Source: Enoplolaimus lenunculus
Lineage: Eukaryota; Nematoda; Enoplea; Enoplida; Thoracostomopsidae
DNA length: 64,000 nucleotides
Assembly: GCA_030248215.1 (NCBI GenBank)
Contig: JASANG010002687.1
Span: forward strand, 1 to 64,000
Reading direction: 5' to 3'
Position numbers and translations under genes: made by a program. This document shows positions 10,392 to 22,421 of the stretch, piece by piece. How positions within the stretch are numbered: position 1 is the stretch's first letter; each line of letters begins with the position of its first letter. Under the pieces are notes generated by a model, which was not told the origin of the DNA, made no database searches, and worked only from the letters and a program-made list of their open reading frames with translations.

Positions 10392-13300
10392 CTATACCTC
10401 GGTTCCAGCTTCAGATGGCTTTAAATTGACAAACCGATGTCTAAGAACAGTCTCCGATGTGTCATTGCTATCAAGCCGTGATACAATGCTGTCATCATGT
10501 TTCGCGTCAGAATTCACGTCATCGCAAAGTCCACTTTCCTTGCCCTCGAGAATAAGGTTCTGTTCGTCATTGGAAATATTTTCAACATCCTCATACGAAT
10601 TTGCATTCCAACGGTCACCAGATGGTACATCTTGCCGAATCTCTTCGGAACCGTCTGGATTTGTTCGATAGGATGTGTCCGTACACGTGCCACCAACGAC
10701 AAATTCGCTTTCGGTATCAACCAATTTTTCAGCGATTTTAGTCCCGGCATCATTGTCTTCTTCAGGCTTCGTTGTCATTCCTTCCCCGACGACACCTTGG
10801 AATGATTCCACTTCCGCCTCAGATCCAGAATCTGTCTCACTACCAGATGTGCTGGTCGTCGAACCGTCAGAGTCGCTGTACTCACTTTCAGACGCAGATC
10901 CACAGCATTCCTCTGATATTTCATTGTTGCATTCAACCAAACGATCACCAATCAATTTTTGTTCGTGTTGAAATTCCTCCTGGTCACATTCTTCACACGA
11001 TGAGTCACAATAGTCCCCGCCGTCATCGCCAGCGTCATAATCGCCGCAATTATCGCAACCGCTGATCCCATCTCCGGGTCCGTGGAACCCGGTCATATCA
11101 GGATCCAAAACTTCAGCCTCATTTGGCTGATTAAAAGGCTCGTTACATCCACCTAACTGATTGGCTGAAGGCTGAAAGCTTGCATCAGTGACTGAAAATT
11201 CGGCCGTAAGTCGTTGAAATTCAGACAACGCTCGGTCTAAGCCGGTCAAATATTGAGTAGTAGCTTCGGCTGTTAAAGGACTACTGGTTCCGCGCCCGCT
11301 GTCACACTCTGACGCGTACTGAGGTTTTGTTCGCATTTGATGCTGAAGTGCGACGTCAGATAAACTCGACAGCGTACTCTGAAAACTAATGGTGACGCTG
11401 TACTTATTTTATAATTTTAATATTATCGAATACAATTAGTGTACAATGCCACACGGTGACGAACAATACCGCATGAAATTCACGCACAACGTAACACGAT
11501 AACGGACAGTGCAGCGCAACAAGTATATCACCACCCTAACGAATAAAATTTATAACCGAAATTAAAGAACGGGTACGCAACTCGCGCAAATTCGGGGCGA
11601 AAACGTACAAACGAGTTAAAATAAAGCAAGTTCTAAAATATGCATACGTCCATGAAAACACTAAAATCAGTAACGTTACAATGGTGCAGTGACAAATCAT
11701 TTTAACCCGAATATCTTAGTTAACATAACAGGTGCAAAGCAGTTAGTTACAGTCACAGACAGATGCACCAAAGCGTTCGAAATCGCGACGCTGATAGCGA
11801 GTGGTAGTTCCCTAAACATAAACCCTCGCAAACGTGATTTGAACTGATCGCGATTACTTCGACCATAGCCGATTACCTAGTATTAAATTTTCACTTGTTT
11901 GAACTGTACACATGATTAAAACCGCGATTTGAGATGCGCTGTAATCACGTCTTTAACTATGGCACAGCCGCAAACATAAATTTACTCAAACGCTACTATC
12001 GAGACCGTAAACGCCGTACACACAGCCGCAAATACTGGGACAATTCTGTCTGTGACTGTACAGTATTGCTAACATTTGCTTTCTGGCGCAACTCTTGAAC
12101 CACAGGAGAATTAACATCATCTGCTAGATTTCCAAGTTGTCCCATAATATTTCGAAGAGCTGTCTCTGTGGTTAGAAGCCGATCCTGGAGCAATTGTAGT
12201 CGTTGTTGTTCTGAAAATATTAAGACTTTGAGTTTACTGACTGTACTTGTGTCTAAACTATCAGCTAAAACTGGTCGTTAACATTTCTAAGTTAGTTTTT
12301 GTAAAATTTGACAGGAGATTTAACAATGATCAAAAAATTATCAGTTGGTATCAAAGGTGTAGTCACGGTTTTGGAAAACGTGGTTACATCAAATTGCAAA
12401 GGGTTTTGATCTAGAAACGTCACGTTGGCTACGGACTTGATTGGTTAGAATCTCAGCCCTCTGCAGCCGCATTTTCTTACCTTCATCATCTTCGCCATAG
12501 CCAGTGTATCGCGAGCGGCGTTTTTGTTTATCGCCACTGTCTTTGAAAAAAATCTGTAGTAAAAATTACACTTATGGTAAATCAACGTAGGCATCCTTTA
12601 AATTTGTATAATTGAAAAATGAACTGATTGTCATAAACGTATTGTATAAATTAGGGATGTGCCGATTAATCAGCATCGGTAAAAATCTTCACTTTTCGTG
12701 GGTATCGGCATCGGCATCGGTACTGCAACAAGATTGCCGATTCTTTGCCGATACTTTTTGCACATAACAATCAATCGGAATGCTATCAATTTCATTTCTG
12801 GCGCATATCAGTTGTCTGGTCAGGAAAACAGAGTTCTCTCTTGCGTTTGTGCTTGAAAAAATTAATTGAAATGAAAAGTTCTTATGAAAGTTTAATCGTT
12901 AATGATGGTTAGGGGTCAAGTATTCATATAATGATGTAATATTGTATTTTATCTGTTGATTAAGCATGGAGTACTGAAGTTGGAATCGGCATCGGTTCGC
13001 CATCGGCAATATATAAAACTAATAATCGGCATCGGTATCGGCAAAAATTTTGGTATCCGCACATCCCTAGTATAAATTTGGTTGAAACATTCCTTAAGCC
13101 CTAATCACAGGGGCAAGTTCTGGCTGCGAGAACATGCAGCTGCAACTTGCACTTGCAAGTTTTGTCCAAAATCCCATTCAAAGAACTTGCAGCCACAAAT
13201 AATTCATTAGAAATCAAAGCACATGTGTGAATAACCATGCAAGTTCCATGAATTTATTGCATCCGCTTTCTCATTAACTGACGCAATGAAAGTTCTCGCA

Positions 13301-15824
13301 GCAAAAGCTTGTACGTGTGAATAGGGCTTAGAAACTGCAGAAGAAAACATAGCACATGCGTACCCAGAAAGTCAATAAATACATTCATGTTGCACCCTGA
13401 GTCGTGCGTATATTGCAATTTTATTGTAGCATTTAGACCCCAGCAAACAATCAAAACTGTGCCTACATAAAGTAAAAATTTCTGACTAGGCAATCTACCT
13501 CATCTATAAGAGCTACTATCTTGCTTAGTAACACACAATGTACGTAAAAAGTAATAATTAGCAGCAAAATTTACCTTGCTTAGCATATAAAACAAAAATA
13601 TCATCACTCCAATACTGTAAACTGGAAGCAAACCGGCAAAACTGAACCGACCACCTTCGGCAGATTTCAACTGTTGACTTGCAGCAAGCTGCTCCCTCAT
13701 TGCACCGTGGGGAAACTGAAGCAAATATAGCATAAATACACACAGCTCCTAGATGAGCCGGACCGTATGCATATAAAAATACTTATAGGATTGAAATTTC
13801 TAAGTCGATTGGCTCATCGCAACTACGAAGGTAATTTATAAGAACTTACTTATTGACTACGAAATATAAAATCGTCTGGTGATATCTCACGAAAGCATTG
13901 ATTAAATATGCTCGCAATAGACTAGTTTTTCGCAGGAGTTTGCATATAAACATTTCGTGCGTAAATGTTCATATACGAGCATAAATAACACGCTGCGCGT
14001 TACATTTTTCTGTGCGTACCTATATGTACACTTGTCATGTTAATAACGCAAGCTCAGTGAAAAATTCGAGTACATTAAGAACTAAATTAAATCAAGCTAG
14101 GTTTACAATTTTAAATACAGACTCTTGGCATTAACTTAACCCAAAATATTACTAACCTGCAAAAACTTTACTTATGTATATGTCTAATCACCTCTTTAAA
14201 TAAATTGAATAATTCTTACCCCGCCAGTAGGAGGCATATTTGCTGCAAAAGGTGGCCGACCTGGAATAGGGCCATCACCTCCAGACATAAACGGATGACC
14301 TCCGGGATGAGCTGAAAGTAAATAAATACACGGTTCAGAGTTCAGAAACGAATAAGCAAAAATTAATCATTTCGGAAGACAGAGCCAAAACAAGCAATAT
14401 TTTCGCTCATCCTTCAAAAAACTACTGTTTAACAACAGAAATCAGGGATTTTTTACTTTTTTTGAAAAATAATCATTCCACGATTTGGTGGTGAATATGC
14501 GAATGAGACTTTACAAACTAATGCAAATTTTTGAGCCATCATACCAAAAGTGAAAATATATTCAATGCCAGGCCAGAGCGCTTCTGTTTCTTTTTTCAAT
14601 CCGTAGTACGTATCAAATATACTCATAATAAACAAAAACTTAAAGTATGAGATAATAACACATCGCGCTTAATAGAAAAAGGCGAAATACATACGTATGC
14701 GCTGATTAGCTTTAGCGTTCTCAGTCTTTTTGTTCATGCCAAGCGCAAACAATATCATTGGTTGAAACATTTTGGGCCACAGCATTCCAAAGCAAACAAC
14801 GATGACAATGAATACACCCAGCGATTTGTAAATACCACAAGACCATTGCTGCTCGTTGTTCAATGTCTCACGTACGGTCTAGAAACAAGAAGATGCATTG
14901 TGAAAGATGTGCACTAAATAAATTAATTGCACAAAGATATTATGTTCTAATATAAGTACACTACCCATCAAACATCAACGGAAAATGTTTGTATGATATT
15001 GCTTGGAGTGAGTAAACCGACTAACTACCAACTTATACTTTTATTCTTCAATTTTAGACCCGTATATAACTACCTATATATCACTCTATCAGCACGTGTG
15101 CTATACGCAATCACGGCAATTTGAACTCACTAAGATGCCAATGGCCAGTTGAAATATCGAGATATGTAAAAGTCTATGCATGGAGGCAAAATAAACCTCA
15201 TGCTGATGCTGCACATTGGTAAAACGCTGGCATGTAGTGCCTTGCTGCCTTCATAAGCAGATTGCGATACAACCATGGAAGAACCAAGATACATTACTAC
15301 AATGTTGAGGTTCTTGCAAGGCATAAAGAGAAAAAACTCAGGAGTAAATTGTTAGCCGTCGTGGCTGAGTGGTAGCGCGCTGGACTGAGAATTTGTCGGT
15401 TATGCGTCATGGGATTGAAACTTGTACAATGTGAGTATACCCAGTGTATACTTGTGTATATGAAGAGTGTGTAATGTTAAGACGGATACATACTCGCGCA
15501 CATATAGCACCAGAAAAAAATTATGATATCGGTCGCGTGGTGTAATGGGTAGCGCGCTTGACTCACGAGCGAGATATACGAGGGTCGTTTCCCGGGTCGT
15601 CCATACCGCGTAGTTCTGACTACTTCTGACATACAGCTGCAAGAACTTATAACATAAAACCGTCATAACCTAGCCTACCCAAGTAATGACAACAAACATG
15701 CCATTCCCACCAATAAGCATTTGTATGTCTATTTAGCACTAACCTTTCGTCGCTTTTTTCCATGAGTTCGACCAGACCTACGGCCGTCGGAATGTTCCTC
15801 AACAATTGTATCAGCATGAGACAT
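10392..15824 (-). CDS. RIC3: RIC3, acetylcholine-receptor chaperone (7 exons)
   Basis: Exons 15824-15744, 14878-14695, 14311-14220, 13715-13575, 12553-12481, 12210-12020 and 11378-10392 agree in phase and give about 582 aa. RIC3 is an ER membrane protein that promotes folding and assembly of nicotinic acetylcholine and related Cys-loop receptors. Visible parts: a basic N terminus, first hydrophobic segment (about residues 47-61, then WPKMFQPM), a Gly/Pro linker (HPGGHPFMSGGDGPIPGRPP), second membrane segment LLPVYSIGVMIFLFYMLSK (148-166) matching the family's MPIYxFGIFxYILYILFK, a basic stretch, and a coiled coil LQLLQDRLLTTETALRNIMG. The last exon encodes a long Asp/Glu/Ser-rich tail with a cluster GDYDAGDDGGDYCDSSCEEC. 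The first six junctions are firm. The exon 6 to 7 donor (TGT|GTACGG) is weaker; exon 6 alone would stop at 11996. Known vertebrate and worm RIC3 proteins are nearer 370 aa, so the tail is long. Confidence 0.85.
12652..13069. mobile_element. hAT-type MITE, ends TAGGGATGTGCCGATTA (RIC3 intron 4)
   Basis: Ends are inverted (tagggatgtgccgattaatc / gcacatcccta) and the element is flanked by a perfect 8-bp duplication, gtataaat, at 12644-12651 and 13070-13077. The interior is rich in GGCATCGG. 418 bp, non-coding. Other copies lie at 19360-20097 and 29734-30114, with an end at 24010-24063. Confidence 0.9.
13092..13330. mobile_element. Short TIR element, ends TAAGCCCTAWTCACA (RIC3 intron 4)
   Basis: The left end ttaagccctaatcacagggg is inverted at the right end (cgtgtgaatagggcttag). 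Internal ctgcgagaac / gttctcgcag also pair. The flanking TTAA/TTAG could hint at a piggyBac-type insertion, but this is not secure. Confidence 0.6.
15355..15430 (+). mobile_element. tRNA-like SINE head (RIC3 intron 1)
   Basis: gtggctgagtggtagcgcgc fits a pol III A box, and gggattgaaac 45 bp later is a weak B box. The cloverleaf is imperfect, so a tRNA-derived SINE or tRNA pseudogene is more likely than a working tRNA. Confidence 0.45.
15533..15603 (+). mobile_element. Second tRNA-like SINE head (RIC3 intron 1)
   Basis: cgtggtgtaatgggtagcgc resembles an A box, and the following gagggtcgtttcccgggtcg a B-box region. It is similar in layout to, but not a copy of, the head at 15355. Confidence 0.4.
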
Positions 15825-16875
15825 TTCAGTTTCAGTATTTATGGTAAAAGAAACTAAACCTCAAATGTGTGTTGCATATTTGAGTAGTTTTTGCAGCCAA
15901 AACTGAACATCGAATGAACGACGAAGTTTAGAAATTTAACACAATCGTGCACTTGAATTGACCTACATACCTAAGTCTATGTAAATTTTCAGAACAGTAG
16001 ACAACAGAGTTAACTTGTTGCAAAAACTATTAAGAATTGATAATATGTTACACTATGCTAAGAATAAGCCTTCAATGCAAACTACATCAAGGTTCCACAC
16101 AGCTGACGACGCAGCTGCATTTTGATAGAGATATACCGTCCGTAAGAATTCCCACCTAGCTATGTGTTTCACTTTTCAGTTGACTGCCATACGCAGTGTT
16201 GCTCTAAAAGCACCCTTTAAGCAAGCATAAAATGACATTAAATGAATCAGAGAAAGTAAATTTGGGTACTTTCTTTGTGATAAAAGTGCATTTTACTATC
16301 TAAATGATTATAGGGCAAAAATCTTAGTTTTCACGAAAATTAGAAGGTTTCAAATGATAATGCTCAGCTTTAAAGTCCCACATATCTTCATCGCTGACTG
16401 ACAGTCAGGAGGCACACGCTTCGATTCGGTCTGTATCATCCTACCGACGAGTATATATTTCCCAATGTATACATAATGGGTCATGCACGTTAAAATGCAC
16501 GCACATTTGCAAAAAATATCCCTCTCTTTTGGGTACCCTGCGTTGTCCCCACCCACTGCCTTTAATAGTGTTTTTAATATTAAAAATAAATTGTATACAT
16601 TTTTAAGAACAATCGCTCAGATTTGGGCCAGTGGAGTTACAGTTTAAGAAATTGGAAAAAAGAGCGTGAAATAGGAGCCCAGAGCGCTTCAGAAAAAAGG
16701 AAAGCTGAGGGTGTGCGATTTAAAATATAAGAAGCAAAAACCCATAATTTCAAGGTAAGATACCACTTTACAAGGCAACTGTTCCTACAGAATATAAACT
16801 TCCAGAATGTATATAATAAATTCTATTCCCGAGTTAAACACAAAAATGGCTCATAAGCCGAAGGTCGAGTCACGT
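15825..16875. other. RIC3 5' flank, no gene seen
   Basis: Upstream of the RIC3 Met at 15824. AT-rich and apparently unique. It must hold the promoter and 5' UTR, but no motif stands out. Confidence 0.4.
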
Positions 16876-17030
16876 TATTAACCCTTTCTCACATGAATAT
16901 TTTCTATTTCCCCTGAGACCTACGTTTATGCTAGGATTCGAACTCCAGTGACTGGAGTGGGAGGCGTATACCATCACCACTCAGCTATAGGAGCTTGACG
17001 CTCGCGCCCGAGAGGGCTCTCACGTCTTGT
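16876..17030 (-). mobile_element. tRNA-derived SINE (reverse copy)
   Basis: The reverse complement carries ctcctatagctgagtggtga (A box) and ggagttcgaatcc (B box), a leader with the cctctcgggc stem, and the tail attcatgtgagaaagggtta. The same structure occurs in the opposite orientation at 48531-48682, so this is a dispersed family. Confidence 0.8.
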
Positions 17031-17035
17031 GGTGA

Positions 17036-17520
17036 TTCAGTACTATGTATACGTGTTGCAATTGTTAAACACGGTACGATATATATTATTTAGAGTATAT
17101 ACACCGCGCCTGAGTTGCCTACAGGCAACTCAATGTGAGAAGGGGTTATACTCCCAAGCAATTGATATCAAAATTATTGGTTTTCATACATACTATTGGC
17201 TTTACCAGGGTATAATAGGTAGCTATGTGTATAGGCGCATTTATACCACTTGTTGGAAATACGTAGCTGGTTACCTTATAAAAAATGTTTGATATCTTTT
17301 TATTTTATGGATTGTAGAAAGCAAATACAGAGCCAATGACATCTACTACCTCGCGTTTAAGTTGATTTTACTTTTAAATCACAAAACACTAGTATACAGC
17401 TGAAATATTTTGATTGATTTTTAACCTGCGTTGGTTACAGAGTGAATTGTGTCAGTTAGTTGCCGTTAGAACTTAAAATCTGTCCAGATTTCGCACTGTT
17501 TTCATTGTTTATGCAAACTA
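17036..17520. other. No recognised feature
   Basis: AT-rich sequence between a SINE and a possible retroelement fragment. Nothing identifiable. Confidence 0.35.
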
Positions 17521-17526
17521 GAATTT

Positions 17527-17800
17527 TTATTTAACACCTATCGCACCACCTACGTCAATGCTATACCGCTTCGTTGACAACTCGGCTCGACTTGCTAAAA
17601 TCCATAAGTCTAGTCTCGGCAAAGCATCGAACCAATTACCTATTCTACATTCTGTTGGTGTTTTGGTATTACTGATAGGTAAATGACAAATGTGACGCAA
17701 AATTTGCATAGTTGGTGTTGGAATTGTACCGCTAATCAAATTTTGCCCCGGCCCAATCCCAACCAAGCTAACTGATGAGCCTGTGTACAGCACAGCATGT
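17527..17800 (-). mobile_element. Possible LTR-retroelement protease fragment (fossil)
   Basis: A short minus-strand open stretch begins with a segment resembling the retropepsin active-site neighbourhood (TGSSVSLVG). No LTRs, reverse transcriptase or integrase were seen nearby. If correct, it is a small broken remnant. The assignment is weak. Confidence 0.25.
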
Positions 17801-17804
17801 TAAA

Positions 17805-18075
17805 TAGCGAAACAAAGACAGACAGAGAAATTTAGATAAAACATTGCCCGCACCGCATGGGTCTCGGCAACGGCACGACTATTCGTCACCATAGCGAAAC
17901 AAAGACAGACAGAGAAATTTAGGTGAAAACATTTCCCGCACCGAATGGGTCACGGCAGCGGCACTACTATTCGTTACCATACAACTGGTCGACCAACAAA
18001 CAGACAAATAGAAATTCATATGTGAATACATTGCCTGCACCGCATGGGTCATGGCACGACAATTTGTCGCCAGAC
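17805..18075. repeat. 87-bp tandem repeat, 3 copies
   Basis: Units starting near 17805, 17892 and 17979 share agacagacagagaaattta and cccgcaccgcatgggtc, then a cggcac...ctattcgt ending. The third unit is the most diverged. Confidence 0.8.
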
Positions 18076-19035
18076 AACTAGTAATCCTATCTCATTTGTC
18101 GCTCATTACTAAACTTAAAATTCGACTTAGCTTGACAAATAATCGTAGTTCCTCCCGTATACATGTGTTGGAGCCTACCAGAACGACAACATTTACAAGA
18201 TTTAAACTTGTTTGTTTCATTCTTTACATAAGTATATACATTTCGAATCGTTGGGCTTGCTGTTTGCAGTGCTTGTATTGCTGGGATCTTCGCATAATCC
18301 ACAAGCAAACGTGTATATAGTCGTGCGTCAGCAGGTACCTATCTCAAATCATCTCGATACAGCAATTTGGTCTTGGTAAGCATATATCAATTTTCAGCTG
18401 TTTAATGGGTCGGTCATGATTGAAAACTGTTTATCGACTTTTGATATTTTATGTCATTCTATATTTAGTTAGGAAGGATTGTTACAAGTAAATGAGCAAA
18501 AAATCCCACGGTACCTGAAACAGTGCAACATCTCAAAAATTATTAAATACCACAGTTTTATTTGTGGCATACTCAAAAGATTCCTTTCGGACCCGATATT
18601 CCTAAGTTTTTCAGTTGTTGCACTGCAGTCACGGAAATTTTTGCGAAAGACTTTATTGTGGTATACTGCGTAGTGAATACATAGAATTTCATTGCCTAAA
18701 AGTATTTGGTTAATTTCAATCATTTTTGCATTGTTAAATTCGCTGTCAAACTTAATTAGTGTAAGATTGAAAGTTTCTGAAACTCGCACAGGTCTCGCTC
18801 GGGTTCATTTTAGAAAATTCTTGAAACTTCATTGGTTTAAGTTCAGTCTAAGTAACTGTTTCGAGAAGTATATATATCGATATCGTGTTCTGATCGGAAA
18901 TCCTGCAAAATTTGATTCCTGTTCCAGCATTGTTAATCTACCATGCCTAAATTTCTTACTGAAACTCAGTTTTTTATCGCCAAAAATTTTGGTATGGTTT
19001 TAGGCACATCAGCACTTTCGAGTTCACTTTTTGCC
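18076..19035. other. No gene recognised
   Basis: About 1 kb of AT-rich sequence without convincing exons or known repeat ends. Confidence 0.35.
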
Positions 19036-19265
19036 AACGCATTATTGAGCGAAGCGAAACTCCGAGCGAAGCTCGGAGTTTCGCGAAGCGTGTTATGTTT
19101 TGTGCTTCGGGGTCGAAAGGTGGATGTCCGTCTGTCCGTCCGAAAAGAATCTCTGTGTTTTCGCAAAACTTGATGATTAAAATAGCTCAAAATTTGCTTA
19201 AGCCATTTTTTGGCAAATTATCAAAAATATCTCAAAGTAATTCGGTAATGAAAGTTATTTCAATT
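19036..19265 (-). mobile_element. Tail segment with GGACGGACGGACATCCACC (reverse)
   Basis: Reads ggtcgaaaggtggatgtccg tctgtccgtcc, then tctgtgttttcgcaaaactt. It is the inverse of the tail following the 173-bp unit at 24420-24690 and 25590-25690, so these belong to one dispersed element type. Confidence 0.55.
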
Positions 19266-19359
19266 TCCGGTTCCTGTTCTTGTTCCGGCATAATTTAGTT
19301 CCTTTGGAACCCTGCCGAAATTGACCATGAACAGTCTCGGTTGTTTTTATGCTTTTGCG

Positions 19360-20097
19360 TAAGGATGTACGAATTAGTCGGCATCGGTAACTAATAATAA
19401 GCACTTTTCGTGAGTATCGGCATCGGCACTGCCAAAAATTGCCGATTCTTTGCCGATACATTGTGCACATAACAGTCAATTGGAATCAGGTTGGCAACAA
19501 AGGATCGAATTCGGATTGGACAAAAAAAAGCCGAATCGAACAACTTTCGGCGATATGTTTTTTCAGTTTTAAACAATAAAAAATTTTAAATAACTTCTTA
19601 TATTAATAAAAATCTGTTGTTTCAGGACACAAATCTCAAAACTGAGGTCGGGCACGAAATATATTATCGTTTAAAAGTTACGTGACTGGCATTGCGATGA
19701 TATTCTGAAGCAAATTATAGGTATAACTGAAGTTTGCAACATGCAAGATTTGGATTCGGCAAATTAGCAATAGATCGGATCTGGTGTCACCCTGGTTGGA
19801 ATATTACGTATCAGTTTCATTGCTTGGCGCATATCAGTGTATCTGGTCAGGAAAACTGTTATCTCTCTTGCGTTTATGTTTGAAAAAATTGAAATGAACT
19901 GTTCTTGTAAAATTATATATAATCGTTTATGATGGTTAGGGTTTACGTGTTCATCTTCACATAATGGTGTAATGTAGTATCCTATCTGTTTATTATACAT
20001 GGTGTAACTAAAGTTGGAATCGGCATCGGTTCGACATCGGCAAAATTTCAAAATAAGAATCGGCATCTGCCAAAATTTTGGTATCGGCAAATCTCTG
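19360..20097. mobile_element. hAT-type MITE (GATGTGCCGATTA family) interrupted by another
   Basis: Left end taaggatgtacgaattagtc, right end ggtatcggcaaatctctg. Its interior matches 12652-13069 and 29734-30114 but is split at 19487 by a second element, which explains its doubled length. Confidence 0.8.
19487..19794. mobile_element. Nested hAT-type MITE (CAGGGTGGCAACAAAGG family)
   Basis: Starts caggttggcaacaaagga and ends ctggtgtcaccctg. It is flanked by attggaat (19479-19486) and gttggaat (19795-19802), which match at 7 of 8 positions. The same family occurs at 28235-28587, 60149-60646 and elsewhere. Confidence 0.85.
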
Positions 20098-20237
20098 CTT
20101 TTTCAAAATATTTGCTCAAAATTCGGATGACCGAAACATTTGGTTTAGAACATTGCTACTGACTAATAAATATATACTTGCGTTGACCACCTGAATGAGC
20201 ATTGCCGGCAGAAGCGCTTTCCCCATAACCCCTTCAT

Positions 20238-21388
20238 CAGGGTGCAACCGAAGTTTTGATCCCGATTAGAATTACTTTGGTTGCATATAAATTCTCTCGA
20301 TCTCAACATATAAACGAACAAAACTACGGTTTTATTTTGAAGTTAAAGTTTTGATCCGTTTCAGCTATTTATAACTTATGTAAGCGAGCGAGACATAAAA
20401 ATTAATATTTCTGTTTATCAGCAGCAATTATGAATTTTATAACAGACAAAAACCTTCTGTATACATACTAAAAATACAGCGAAAATGAATTATTTTAAAA
20501 CACACATATATCTCTGGCTTCTCCACAGCTTGAAAATTTTTTCTGGGGGGCCAGGAGTTTCCTGGGGGGCAGCTAATTTTGCTGGGGGGGCAGTTTTCCT
20601 GGGGGGGGCCAGATGATCTGGGGGGTCCTGGGGGCAGGCTCAAAATTTTGCAAGCCGACTTTTTGGACCATTGTTTTATTCTAGATCGTGTTTCCAACTC
20701 AACTGAACATTACTCATCGCTCAACATGACAAAAATTCCCCGCAAACGCTAATAACAATAATTTTAATATTACTGACAACTTTACCAGAAGTTGAAAGAA
20801 GCACAATTATATAAAATATAGATAATCTATAATTGAAACTGTGATTAACATATATTTTATATATTAGTCACAGCTTCAGTTTATCATAAGGCTCAGGCGG
20901 GTTGAACTTGTTGCTGCAAGGTACTTTCGAATGCTGTATGCCCTGAAACGGTCTTTATATAATTGTGCTTTTTTCAGTTCATTATTGAATTGTACTAGTT
21001 ACTACCGGTATTTGTAACGCTATTAAAAAATTATGAGTACTCAGCGTAATATAAAATCACATTTTACCGAATTTCCGCCTCAAAAAAGTCCAGGTCTTTA
21101 TGTTTTAACATTGAAAATTTTTGGCTTAGAAAAGTCCTGGGGGCCCCCAACAAAAAATTTGCTGGATGGCATTTTGCTGGGGGGCGGCCGAAAATTCGCC
21201 GAGGGGCCTTTCCTGGTGGCGGCAAAATTTTCGCCGGGGGGGAATGAAAATTTCGAAAAGTGCTGGGGGCCCCCCGCCCCCCCGCTGTGGAGAAGCCAGT
21301 ATATATATACAATATCCGATATTCGGTACCAGTAAAAATTCAATATCCGGTTCCAGTATCCGATAGATTAATATCTGGTTACACCCTG
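20238..21388. mobile_element. hAT-type MITE (CAGGGTGCAACCGGA family), interrupted
   Basis: Left end cagggtgcaaccgaag, right end atctggttacaccctg. The interior tracks the intact copy at 26171-26548 until a purine-rich TIR element interrupts it. No clear 8-bp duplication. Confidence 0.65.
20507..21306. mobile_element. G-rich TIR element nested in a hAT-type MITE
   Basis: Ends ctggcttctccacagc and gctgtggagaagccag are exact inverted repeats. Next to each end lies a block full of G runs (for example ctggggggggccag near 20600 and cgccggggggg near 21234) separated by AAAATTTT-like spacers. The paralogous hAT-type copy at 26171-26548 lacks it, giving an empty site. Confidence 0.8.
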
Positions 21389-22061
21389 GTAAGTATACAC
21401 GTAGTCTACTACGTAACCTGATAAATATACACGACAAATAATATTGTATTACGTGCTTAGTGTATGCGCGCCTAGGCGTGCCCCATATGTGCTACAGACA
21501 TACACGTATATGTACGTTAAATTTCAATGTGTGTGACCAACGCTGGTAAGCAACTGACAGCATCTATAAGATTGTTTACAAGACTGACCGTTGGTTAGTC
21601 TTGTTTTGCGTGTTGTGTACGTACGTAGTATATATTCTTTTATGGCTGGAAGAAACCTACTAAGCTGCCAGGCAGTGTTTTGTGACGGTCATACTATGGT
21701 GCTATTGGAATGGATACTTAATATCGGAGCCGAATATATGATATTTAGTAGTAACCTGGTTTTTAGACGTGTGTTTCTTAATTTATTCGAGCTTCAGAGT
21801 TCATGGTTCAATCAGATTTCCGGCTTTGGCAAAAAATTGACATTTCGCTCTGGCTCCCGGATCATAACCTCTCGATCCCAGATATTCATTCTGAAAGTCT
21901 TAAAAAATTGTATCGCCTATTATATTTTTAATCATCGTCGTGCTACGCATTCACTTGGTTTTGCATTTTTGTTTTTGTTCTGTCATACCCGTTTTGTAAA
22001 TGTTTCGACCAGGATGCAACCGGAATTCTAAAATACCGGAACCGGAAGGTATACTTATTAG
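21389..22061. other. Degraded hAT-type sequence, no gene
   Basis: An open stretch of 146 codons begins at 21591, but it ends inside CCGGAATTC-type repeat sequence (aggatgcaaccggaattct near 22013) and shows no recognisable domain. Treated as non-coding. Confidence 0.4.
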
Positions 22062-22421
22062 CAGGGATCGACCGGATATCCGGTTTATGTACCAGGTATA
22101 AACTTGCTGGATACCGGATATTTGTGGTTGTGGTTACAAATATATATAATCATAAAACTGGTTTTGTACATCAAAATACTAGATATTTTGAAGCGACTGC
22201 AATTCATGGGCAATGCATGAATGGAACTGATATGGAATGAAAAATCCAAACCAAAAATTAGTTTTAAATCTCTAAATACACATTTTTGTATGACCTAAAT
22301 ACTTTCAACAGCGTACAAATTTAGATCCTATATCCGATTAACATCCGTCTGCGGTACAAAATTCACTATCCGGCTCCGGTTCTTCCAGTATGCGGTAAAA
22401 TTAATATCCGGCCGATCCTTG
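22062..22421. mobile_element. hAT-type MITE, ends CAGGGATCGACCGGAT
   Basis: Left end cagggatcgaccggatatcc, right end atccggccgatccttg. Flanks cttattag (22054-22061) and cttatcag (22422-22429) match at 7 of 8 positions. 360 bp, non-coding. Confidence 0.8.

Noticed and set aside
21033-21437. Overlapping Gly/Pro-rich open frames on both strands
   Set aside because: G-run arms of the TIR element at 20507-21306 read in several frames.
21591-22031. 146-codon plus-strand open stretch
   Set aside because: No domain, ends inside hAT-type repeat sequence, low-complexity AT-rich codons.
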